A DNA stretch of 64,000 nucleotides from Clostridium cuniculi (lineage in GTDB: Bacteria > Bacillota > Clostridia > Clostridiales > Clostridiaceae). Numbering within the stretch: the stretch's first letter is position 1; every line of letters begins with the position of its first letter. This document shows positions 8,698 to 15,658 of the stretch, piece after piece. Below the pieces are notes generated by a model, which worked only from the letters and a program-made list of their open reading frames with translations, searched no databases and was not told the origin of the DNA. The translations under genes were made by a program, and so were the position numbers. The stretch covers positions 1 through 64,000 of the forward strand of contig NZ_SMUS01000006.1 of NCBI RefSeq assembly GCF_004353185.1, in the 5' to 3' direction.

Positions 8698-8874
8698 ATG
8701 GCATACATAGTTTCATATGCATTATTAATAGCAGCTGTATTTTGTTCATATAAATTAGCTAAAGAAAAAGTACAAAATCATATTGTATGGCCTATATTAA
8801 CAGCACTTTTAGGTCCAGGAGTATTTATAGTTCAATATTTAGTAACAATATTTATGGAAAAGAAATTAGTTTAA
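8698..8874 (+). CDS. Small membrane protein, 58 residues, unknown function
   Basis: MAYIVSYALLIAAVFCSYKL starts with a hydrophobic helix, followed by a short charged linker (AKEKVQNH) and a second helix (WPILTALLGPGVFIVQYLVT), then a charged tail ending in MEKKLV. It looks like a two-helix inner membrane protein. SD AGGGGG lies 8 bases before ATG 8698 and a strong terminator follows within 10 bases, so it is a single-gene unit and very probably real. I do not recognise a family. Upstream is the divergent PTS gene leader; downstream is the DnaA-box region. Confidence 0.75.
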   Translation: MAYIVSYALLIAAVFCSYKLAKEKVQNHIVWPILTALLGPGVFIVQYLVTIFMEKKLV

Positions 8875-8881
8875 ATTAATT

Positions 8882-8937
8882 AAGCTGTAGTTTATATTAG
8901 ATAAAAACGATCTAAATAAACTACAGCTTATTTTTTG
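8882..8937 (+). terminator. Terminator after the small membrane protein
   Basis: AAGCTGTAGTTTA (8882-8894) pairs perfectly with TAAACTACAGCTT (8917-8929), followed by TATTTTTT. Confidence 0.9.
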
Positions 8938-9070
8938 ATTTAAAGTATTTGAAATTATGAGAAGAAGTTAATAATATGTATAGTTAATTTGTAGTTGAAA
9001 GAGGGTTTATAAATAAAATAATGGGGATAATCTAAAACATATGTGTAAAAGCTCTTAATAATGTTAAAAG

Positions 9071-9343
9071 TTATCCACAAAATGTGGATAACTTTTAAAA
9101 ACTGTTGAAAACTTTTTAAAAGCTATTGACACAATATATTAGGGTATCAGAAAAATATATAACAAGATAGGGGGTATTGTAGAAAAAACACATACAATGT
9201 TGAAATAAAAAAATCGAACAAGCATTCTTTTAAAAAGTTATCAACAATATTAACATAATTGTGGACAAAATCTGTGGATAACATGACTTTTTACTAAATA
9301 TAGAAATAAAAGGAGCTATTTTCAAGTGATAAGTTGTGGATAA
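9071..9343. promoter_or_regulatory. Cluster of DnaA boxes
   Basis: Four exact copies of the DnaA box TTATCCACA or its complement occur at 9071-9079 (+), 9083-9091 (-), 9273-9281 (-) and 9335-9343 (-). Two with a single mismatch are at 9238-9246 (TTATCAACA, +) and 9260-9268 (-). The first two are a head-to-head pair 3 bases apart. The gap between 8938 and 9419 has no coding frame. dnaA and dnaN are not nearby, so this is unlikely to be the main origin as usually organised; a DnaA-titrating or DnaA-regulated site is more probable. The nearest downstream gene is sfsA. Confidence 0.75.
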
Positions 9344-9419
9344 CTATTATTAAGAGATATAATATTAAGTAAATAAATGAATAATATTAATATAAAATGT
9401 AATATTTTAAGGAGAAAAC

Positions 9420-10112
9420 ATGAAATACAATAAAAAAATACTTAAAGCAGAATTTATAAGTAGACCTAATAGATTTAATGCAATTGTAAAACTTAATGGA
9501 GAAGAGATAAAGGTTCATGTACCTAACACAGGGAGGTGTAGAGAAATATTAGTACCAGGATGTACTGTATTTTTAAGAGAAGAACCTAATCCTACAAGGA
9601 AGACTCCCTATGATTTAATGGCAGTATATAAAGAAGAGAAGCTTATAAGCATAGATTCACAAATACCAAATAAAGTAGTTGATGAGGCTCTTAGAAACCA
9701 AAAGATAAAAGGTCTTGAGGAATATACTAATATTTTAAGAGAAAAAACATTTGGTAAAAGTAGATTTGATTTTAAGATATCAACAGAAGAGGGAAAGGAA
9801 TATTTTCTAGAGGTAAAAGGGGTTACCTTAGAGGAAGAGGGATATGCTAGATTTCCAGATGCTCCAACAGAAAGAGGTGCAAGACATCTATTAGAATTAG
9901 TAGAGGCAAAGAAACAAGGTTATGGAGCTGGTGCAATGTTTTTAATACAATTAGAAGATGTAAATAAATTCTCTCCAAATGATATAAGAGATAAAGAATT
10001 TGGTGAGGCTCTAAGATTTGCTAAAGAAAATGGAGTAGATATTTTTGCATATAATTGTATAGTAACAGAGGATAGTATAGAAATAAATCAACCTGTTGAA
10101 ATTATTCTTTAA
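9420..10112 (+). CDS. sfsA: SfsA family protein
   Basis: Sugar fermentation stimulation protein A homologue, 230 residues. The segments FNAIVKLNGEEIKVHVPNTGRC, FDFKISTEEGKEYFLEVKGVTLEEEGYARFPDAPTERGARHL and FAYNC are typical of the family. The fold belongs to the PD-(D/E)xK nuclease-like class (note the E-V-K and the preceding D), with possible nucleic acid binding, but the biochemical role is not settled. SD AAGGAG precedes ATG 9420. It lies directly downstream of the DnaA-box cluster and is followed by the repeat element at 10122-10353, which separates it from a convergent gene. Confidence 0.92.
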   Translation: MKYNKKILKAEFISRPNRFNAIVKLNGEEIKVHVPNTGRCREILVPGCTVFLREEPNPTRKTPYDLMAVYKEEKLISIDSQIPNKVVDEALRNQKIKGLEEYTNILREKTFGKSRFDFKISTEEGKEYFLEVKGVTLEEEGYARFPDAPTERGARHLLELVEAKKQGYGAGAMFLIQLEDVNKFSPNDIRDKEFGEALRFAKENGVDIFAYNCIVTEDSIEINQPVEIIL

Positions 10113-10121
10113 CAAATAATA

Positions 10122-10353
10122 TTGTTCATCGCGTAGAGCCGAAAAATTAATGATATAACCTCCAGGAATTGTGTAATTTGCGTTAAGAATTTATATTATT
10201 TTTTCCAGAAAGGGAGCTAAAGATTCGAAAGTTACTTTGTTCCCTCAGCTTCTTAACGCTCCTTTTCTTCCAAAAACAATTAAATTCTAAAACTTAATTA
10301 CAATATTCCTTCCGTTAATATCATTAATATTTTAGCTTCTACGTAACGAACAA
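10122..10353. repeat. MITE-like element with long terminal inverted repeats, copy A
   Basis: 232 bp. Left end 10122-10156 and right end 10318-10353 are inverted repeats of about 35 bases (TTGTTCATCGCGTAGAGCC... against TTGTTCGTTACGTAGAAGC... on the other strand). Inner pairs GCGTTAAGAA/TTCTTAACGC and GGAATTGTGTAATT/AATTACAATATTCC continue the palindrome, so the whole element folds into one long hairpin. It has no coding capacity and exactly fills the space between the convergent sfsA and 114-residue genes. A clearly homologous copy lies at 34357-34615. Confidence 0.85.
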
Positions 10354-10354
10354 T

Positions 10355-10699
10355 TTAGTTTTCTTCACGAATAATACTAATTTTTAAAATACCATCTTTA
10401 TAAGAAACTTTAGCTGAGTTTATCATCATTCCTACTAATGTAAGTTCAGAGTCAAATTCACATTCTCCACCAAGGTTCCAATAATAATTTTCAACTTCAT
10501 ATTGTCTTGGAGTATTTAGAATAGAAGCTAAAGACTCCAGTTCATCTTTTGAAATATTATCAACTTGCCCATAGATGTCAAAATAAGAATTCTTATTATC
10601 AGAGTTTAAATCAATATGAACATCAATAGTGCCTAATTTATAAAAGTAGGCTATTAATTCATTAATAATCTTAATGTTTTTTTCAACTTTAAATTTCAT
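10355..10699 (-). CDS. Hypothetical protein, 114 residues, next to DUF1576
   Basis: Small soluble protein starting MKFKVEKNIKIINELIAYF, with no membrane segment and alternating strands and helices (SYFDIYGQVDN, SKDELESLASILN, LTLVGMMINSAKVSYK). I do not recognise a named family. Its ATG lies 3 bases after the stop of the DUF1576 gene, and the SD AAAGGAGAT sits within the end of that gene, so the two are translationally linked and probably work together. Its stop codon abuts the repeat element. Confidence 0.75.
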   Translation of the reverse strand: MKFKVEKNIKIINELIAYFYKLGTIDVHIDLNSDNKNSYFDIYGQVDNISKDELESLASILNTPRQYEVENYYWNLGGECEFDSELTLVGMMINSAKVSYKDGILKISIIREEN

Positions 10700-10702
10700 A
10701 AG

Positions 10703-11944
10703 TTAGATCTCCTTTTTAAATGTGGTTATTAATGGAATTAATATCATTGCAACAAAACCGCCAGCTAAACCGTTGTTATAAAGATTAAGACCACCATGTA
10801 AATATCCTATATTTGTAACTATATTAACATGAATTATACCAGCTAAAACACCGTATTTCCAACCAAATTTACCACAAATAGGGGCAAGTGTTGTTGAAAA
10901 TAATATAGATAATAATAAAGAAGGTGAAGTAATTTCTTTTATATTAAATATAGCAGCTAAGGTAGCACCAATAACTATAGGAATAGTATTTTTTAAGTTT
11001 TTCCCAAAGGATCCAAATCCTATTATAGTAAAAATTCCACATATAGTAGCACCATTTAAATCTCCACCAATAAGAATAACAAAACAAGTTGCTAAAATAC
11101 CTAATATACCCATATTGATGTAAGTAGTTTCTCCAAATAAGATATAGAAATCACTTATTAATCTACCAGTTTGTTTATTAATATTAGTGAGATTAGATTT
11201 TTTATTTTTACCATAAATAATTCCAATAATAATTAAATAAACACAGCAAATAATAAGTAAGATAGATAAAAGTTTATTTGAGCCACTATGCCAAACAAGT
11301 CTAGAGTCTAAGTTTATACCAAAGCCTCTCATTATTGACATTAATAATGTGGCAATTAATCCACTAGCAAATCCAATATTATATAAATTATATCCGTTAT
11401 GAGCTTTTATACTATGTGAAGCTATAGGCGGCAAAATAAAGCCAACTGCAATACCAAGCAGTATACCACCAATTATTGAAATTAGATTATACTGATTGCT
11501 TCCAAAACTAATTTGACTTACTACAGGAGAAAGAGAAGTACCTAATATAGCAACTAATATATAATTAAGAAAAGGTTCTTTTTGATATATAGAAAATAAA
11601 TATACACCTAGTATAATAGGCCAAATATTAAATATGTTTTTACCTAGAAAAGAAAATCCTGTCATTAACCATAAAGACATTATTGTTGAACCATTAGGTT
11701 TAATTCCTATAATAATTAAAAGTAATAGTGACAATAAACTTGTTAGAGCAGCATTTACTAAAGCAGCACCAATTCCGCCAACTTCCATATAATCAGTAAT
11801 TAATATGTCAGATGATAGTATTATAGATTTTAGACCATGAAAAATTTCAGCTGGCGAATCTAAGCAAAAAGCAAAGAGAATAAAAAATAAATATAGGACG
11901 GAAAGGATTACATATGGTGGATAATAATTTTTTAGTAATTTCAT
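10703..11944 (-). CDS. DUF1576-type polytopic membrane protein
   Basis: 413 residues, around ten to twelve hydrophobic helices, with two similar halves: IGGILLGIAVGFILPPIASH, HNGYNLYNIGFASGLIA in the first and CGKFGWKYGVLAGIIHV, LHGGLNLYNNGLAGGFVA in the second. The repeated G-x-N-L-Y-N-x-G motif and the overall layout match DUF1576 proteins of clostridia. Function unknown; the duplicated architecture and glycine-rich motifs suggest a transporter or channel. It is the first gene of a two-gene unit with the 114-residue protein. Confidence 0.75.
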   Translation of the reverse strand: MKLLKNYYPPYVILSVLYLFFILFAFCLDSPAEIFHGLKSIILSSDILITDYMEVGGIGAALVNAALTSLLSLLLLIIIGIKPNGSTIMSLWLMTGFSFLGKNIFNIWPIILGVYLFSIYQKEPFLNYILVAILGTSLSPVVSQISFGSNQYNLISIIGGILLGIAVGFILPPIASHSIKAHNGYNLYNIGFASGLIATLLMSIMRGFGINLDSRLVWHSGSNKLLSILLIICCVYLIIIGIIYGKNKKSNLTNINKQTGRLISDFYILFGETTYINMGILGILATCFVILIGGDLNGATICGIFTIIGFGSFGKNLKNTIPIVIGATLAAIFNIKEITSPSLLLSILFSTTLAPICGKFGWKYGVLAGIIHVNIVTNIGYLHGGLNLYNNGLAGGFVAMILIPLITTFKKEI

Positions 11945-12189
11945 TTGAAGACCTCCATCCGATTTTTTAGAAAGTTTACTACCAAGATCTTTTGTAGTAA
12001 TATATTCTATTAGTTAAATTTAGACAATTATTTAACGTCAAATTTAGTTATATATAATCACATTTTATCAAATAATTATTAAAATTTATATATTAAGTGT
12101 TAAATTTAATGCAATTTATTATAAACTTCTTTAAAATTTAATTTAAAATAGTATAATATATTTAGAAATTTAGTGATAGGGGTGTTTTA

Positions 12190-12864
12190 ATGGAGATAAA
12201 AAAGCATAAAACTGTTCCTGAAATTAAAGGGCTTCTAAGAAGTCATGTAGTAGAAGTTCCATCTTGTATTAGAGATTGTTCAGGAATAAAGATATTTGGA
12301 AAAAGAATAAAATCGCTATTATTTACAACTGATGTTGCGATTATAAGAAACACTAATGCAGATGCAATAATAGCCGTATATCCATTTACTCCTCAACCTT
12401 TAATAACAGCAGCATTGGTTATGGCAGCAGATGTACCTGTTTTTTGTGGAGTTGGTGGAGGAATAACTCAAGGTAAAAGGGTAGTAAATTTAGCATTAGA
12501 TGCGGAATTTAAAGGTGCTATGGGTGTAGTTGTAAATTCACCTACATCTAATGAAGTAGTTTCAAAGATAAGAAAAACAATAGACATTCCTCTAATAGTT
12601 ACAGTAGTTTCAGTTCATGAAAATATAAGAGAAAGAATAGAAGCTGGGGCAACAATATTAAATGTATCAGGGGGAAAAAATACTCCTGAGATAGTAAGAA
12701 GAATAAAAGAGGAGTTTCCAGATTTTCCTGTTATAGCAACAGGTGGACCAACAGAAGAAAGCATAAGAAGAACTATAGAGGCTGGAGCTAATGCTATTAC
12801 TTATACACCACCATCAAATGGAGATACTATGAGTAGTCTCATGGATAAATATAGAAGCGAATAA
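12190..12864 (+). CDS. TIM-barrel protein, function unknown
   Basis: 224 residues with the recurring strand pattern of a (beta/alpha)8 barrel: DVAIIRNTNADAIIAVYP, VPVFCGVGGGITQGKRV, FKGAMGVVVNSPT, IPLIVTVVSVHENI, GATILNVSGG, PVIATGGPTEESI, ANAITYTPPS. The C-terminal ATGGPTEESI is the kind of phosphate-binding loop used in tryptophan biosynthesis, IMP dehydrogenase and thiamine barrels. Catalytic residues cannot be assigned. A promoter-like TATAAT lies about 30 bases upstream; SD AGGGGTG precedes ATG 12190. It is a single-gene unit between the DUF1576 operon and the lysine riboswitch. Confidence 0.75.
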   Translation: MEIKKHKTVPEIKGLLRSHVVEVPSCIRDCSGIKIFGKRIKSLLFTTDVAIIRNTNADAIIAVYPFTPQPLITAALVMAADVPVFCGVGGGITQGKRVVNLALDAEFKGAMGVVVNSPTSNEVVSKIRKTIDIPLIVTVVSVHENIRERIEAGATILNVSGGKNTPEIVRRIKEEFPDFPVIATGGPTEESIRRTIEAGANAITYTPPSNGDTMSSLMDKYRSE

Positions 12865-12969
12865 TCAGAATGGAATAATATTGAAAATCTATTTAAATAA
12901 TTTTATTTATATGGTATCATATTATTAAATATTAACATATAATAACATATAATATAGAAACTAATAAAA

Positions 12970-13138
12970 TACCTATGTTAGAGGTGCTGTTTATAAAGAG
13001 TAATAAATAGGAGTCGGCAGGCATTGATTATTTATGAAAGGTGTAACAGCCGAAGGAATAACTTATGCAAATAGTTGTTTCTGGGTATGCATATAACATA
13101 TGCATAACTGTCACGGAAGTGGAGTGCTAAAAAGGTGC
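12970..13138 (+). ncRNA. Lysine riboswitch (L box) upstream of lysA
   Basis: Conserved blocks occur in order and with normal spacing: TTAGAGGTGC (12978), AGAGTAA, GAGTCGG, GAAAGGTGTAACAGCCGAAG (13036-13055), TTTCTGGGTATGC, ACTGTCACGGAAGTGGAGTGCTAA (13108-13131). These are the hallmark sequences of the lysine aptamer. Two terminators follow before lysA, so lysine should switch transcription off. The product gene makes lysine, as expected for this riboswitch. Confidence 0.95.
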
Positions 13139-13143
13139 GATTG

Positions 13144-13176
13144 TTCAATTATTAGATTTAAATAATTGAATTTTTT
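13144..13176 (+). terminator. Riboswitch terminator 1
   Basis: TTCAATTATT pairs with AATAATTGAA and is followed by TTTTTT, directly after the aptamer. Confidence 0.75.
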
Positions 13177-13203
13177 AAGATAAAAAATTGCATTTTAATA
13201 AGT

Positions 13204-13243
13204 AAAACTACCACTATAGGTTTTTATAGTGGTAGTTTTTTTG
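13204..13243 (+). terminator. Riboswitch terminator 2
   Basis: AAAACTACCACTATA pairs with TATAGTGGTAGTTTT, followed by a T-run; the stronger of the two tandem terminators between the aptamer and lysA. Confidence 0.85.
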
Positions 13244-13285
13244 TGTTAGTAATTTATAATTTATGATTAAGTGGAGGCAATAGCA

Positions 13286-14578
13286 ATGAAATTATTTGGG
13301 GCAATGGAAATTAAAGAAAATGAGCTATTTATAGGTGGAGTTAGTTCAACAGAGTTAGTTAGTAGATTTGGTTCACCGCTGTATGTAATGGATGAAAGTT
13401 TTTTAATAGACACATGTAAAAATTATTATAGAGATTTTAAATGTTTAGAAAACAATAATAGAGTAGCTTATGCAGGTAAAGCATTTTTAACAAAAGCAAT
13501 GTGTAGGCTTATATATGAACAGGGGCTTTATTTAGATGTAGTATCAGGAGGGGAATTATATACAGCTTATAAATCAGGATTTCCTTTAGATAAAGTATAT
13601 TTCCACGGCAATAATAAGAGTGTAAGTGAAGTTGAATTAGGGGTTAAGCTAGGGGTTGGAGTATTTGTAGTTGATAATTTAGATGAAATGAAAAGACTAA
13701 ATGAAATAGCTAAGAAATACAATAGAAAGCAAAATATATATTTAAGATTAACACCAGGAATAGAAGCACACACTCACGAGTATATAAAAACAGGTCAAAT
13801 AGACTCTAAATTTGGATTTGCACCTGTTGGAGAGACAATAATGGATGCAGTAAAATTGGCATTAGATTGTGAAAATATAAATTTAAGAGGATTACATTGT
13901 CATATAGGTTCACAAATTTTTGAGATACAGCCTTATGAGGATGCAGTTGAAGTTATGCTTGGATTTATAAAGAATATTAAAGAAGAAACAGGACATATAA
14001 TACCTGAATTAGATTTGGGGGGGGGATTTGGTATACATTATACCGATGAAGATAAACCAAAAGAAACGAGGGATTATTGTACTTCTATATTAAATAAAGT
14101 TGATGAGGTATGTGAAAAACTAAATATAGAAAGGCCTATTTTAACTATAGAACCAGGTAGATCAATAGTAGGAAATGCAGGAACTACTCTTTATACTATT
14201 GGAGCAATCAAGGAAATTGAAGGGGTTAGGACTTATGTTTCAGTAGATGGAGGAATGACAGATAATATAAGACCAGCATTATATGGGGCTAAATATGAAA
14301 TGGCTATAGCAAACAAAATTACTGATAAATGCAATGCTAGGGTTGCAATAGCAGGCAAATGCTGTGAATCAGGAGATATTTTTGTTAATGACATTTGTAT
14401 TCAAAAGCCTGATATAGGAGATATACTAGCAGTATTTTCAACTGGTGCATATGGATTCTCAATGTCTAGTAATTATAATAAAAATCCAAAAGCAGCAGTT
14501 GTATTTGTAAAAGATGGATTAGCTAGAGTTGTATCAAAAAGACAAAGTTATGAAGAACTTTTAGCTTTAGAAGTTTAG
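13286..14578 (+). CDS. lysA: Diaminopimelate decarboxylase
   Basis: Catalyses the last step of lysine synthesis, removing CO2 from meso-diaminopimelate with pyridoxal phosphate. Visible family motifs: VAYAGKAFLTKAMC with the PLP lysine near residue 46, LDVVSGGELYTA, HGNNKS, LRGLHCHIGSQIFE, LDLGGGFGIHY, ILTIEPGRSIVGNAG, GKCCESGDIF with the active-site cysteine, and GAYGFSMSSNYN. The start is placed at ATG 13286 (MKLFGAMEIKE), preceded by GTGGAGG; the open frame extends to a GTG at 13271 that lies inside the ribosome binding site. Controlled by the lysine riboswitch upstream. Confidence 0.95.
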   Translation: MKLFGAMEIKENELFIGGVSSTELVSRFGSPLYVMDESFLIDTCKNYYRDFKCLENNNRVAYAGKAFLTKAMCRLIYEQGLYLDVVSGGELYTAYKSGFPLDKVYFHGNNKSVSEVELGVKLGVGVFVVDNLDEMKRLNEIAKKYNRKQNIYLRLTPGIEAHTHEYIKTGQIDSKFGFAPVGETIMDAVKLALDCENINLRGLHCHIGSQIFEIQPYEDAVEVMLGFIKNIKEETGHIIPELDLGGGFGIHYTDEDKPKETRDYCTSILNKVDEVCEKLNIERPILTIEPGRSIVGNAGTTLYTIGAIKEIEGVRTYVSVDGGMTDNIRPALYGAKYEMAIANKITDKCNARVAIAGKCCESGDIFVNDICIQKPDIGDILAVFSTGAYGFSMSSNYNKNPKAAVVFVKDGLARVVSKRQSYEELLALEV

Positions 14579-14615
14579 ACTCAGTTTATATTTATATGAT
14601 AAACTTAATATTAAG

Positions 14616-14650
14616 GGCTATATCAAAATAGTTTGGTGTAGCTTTTTTTG
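14616..14650 (+). terminator. Terminator after lysA
   Basis: GGGCTATATCAAA pairs with TTTGGTGTAGCT (several G-U pairs), followed by TTTTTTT. Confidence 0.65.
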
Positions 14651-14870
14651 TAACAAAATTGACATAATAATAATATATAATGGAGAGTAACACTATTAGT
14701 TATTAATTAATTATGATATACTTATAAGCAGTTATTAAAGTTGTAATAAAAAATGAGCTTTCATTAATAAAAGCCTTTTTAGTAAGGCATTTAAATTTAG
14801 CTGTTTTAAAATTTTCATCTTTATTAATGTAAATACTGAGAGGTGGATTCGGCAATCATTGCTAGTTGTT

Positions 14871-15095
14871 ATGAAGGATAAAAAATTTATAGTAGATAGA
14901 ATAGAAAATAAATCTGTTGTGTTAGAAGATGATAAAAAGGATATAATCTTAATAGATATAAATTTGTTTGATAAGCGACCTAAGGATGGCGACGTAGTGG
15001 TAATGTGCAATAATTCATTTTATGTAGATGAAGATGCTACAAAAGATAAAAAAAACAAAATTAATAGTTTAATGAAAGGTATGTGGGAAGAATGA
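14871..15095 (+). CDS. DUF3006-like small protein
   Basis: About 74 residues: MKDKKFIVDRIENKSVVLED, then DINLFDKRPKDGDVVVM. The F-I-V-D-R-I-E start and the K-x-G-D-V-V segment are typical of DUF3006 proteins, small beta-rich proteins of Firmicutes with unknown function. I chose ATG 14871 by comparison with the family; a TTG at 14859 is in frame and sits at a better distance from GAGGTGG (14840-14846). Its stop overlaps the ATG of the signal peptidase gene (ATGA at 15092-15095), implying coupled translation. Confidence 0.7.
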   Translation: MKDKKFIVDRIENKSVVLEDDKKDIILIDINLFDKRPKDGDVVVMCNNSFYVDEDATKDKKNKINSLMKGMWEE

Positions 15096-15613
15096 GCCAA
15101 GAAGTAAAGAAGTCAAATTTCTTTAGTGACTGGATTGTACCTATAGTAATAGCCGTAATATTAGCTATCTTAATAAATAAATTTTTAATATTTAAGGTTA
15201 AAATTCCATCAGAATCTATGGTACCAACATTAAATGTAGGTGATAGATTATTTGTTACTAGGGTTTATAATCCAGAAAATCTAAAAAGAGGAGATATAGT
15301 AGTTTTTCATTCAGAAGAAAAGGATGAAGATATGATTAAAAGATTGATTGGTTTGCCAGGTGATAAAATTGTCATTAATGATGGAATAGTAACAGTAAAT
15401 GGTGAAACCTTAGAGGAAAATTACATAGGAACAGCAGATAATTATAGTGGAGAATTTACAGTACCAGAAGGAAAGTATTTCTTTTTAGGGGACAATAGAT
15501 ATTGGTCTTTAGATTCTAGGTATTGGGAAGATCCATATATTGATGGAAGTGAAATAAAAGGTAAAGCTCAAGTAAAGGTATATCCATGGAAAGACTTTGG
15601 TAGAATAAAGTAA
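15092..15613 (+). CDS. lepB: Signal peptidase I
   Basis: Membrane-bound serine protease that removes signal peptides from exported proteins. One N-terminal membrane helix (WIVPIVIAVILAILINKFLI) is followed by the catalytic serine motif KIPSESMVPTL, the catalytic lysine region DMIKRLIGLPGDKI, and the box FFLGDNRYWSLDSRYWE. Length of 173 residues is typical of the Gram-positive SipS type. The start at ATG 15092 overlaps the stop of the DUF3006 gene by the ATGA arrangement. ftsH follows after 45 bases. Confidence 0.92.
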   Translation: MSQEVKKSNFFSDWIVPIVIAVILAILINKFLIFKVKIPSESMVPTLNVGDRLFVTRVYNPENLKRGDIVVFHSEEKDEDMIKRLIGLPGDKIVINDGIVTVNGETLEENYIGTADNYSGEFTVPEGKYFFLGDNRYWSLDSRYWEDPYIDGSEIKGKAQVKVYPWKDFGRIK

Positions 15614-15658
15614 GGGCTTTATAAAGCGCTTTAGAGTTTAGTAGGAGATTTTAAAAGT

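Noticed and set aside
9071-9343. Main chromosomal origin oriC
   Set aside because: DnaA boxes are present, but dnaA, dnaN, rpmH and recF, which flank oriC in clostridia, are absent from the window, and no clear DNA unwinding element next to a spaced trio motif was identified.
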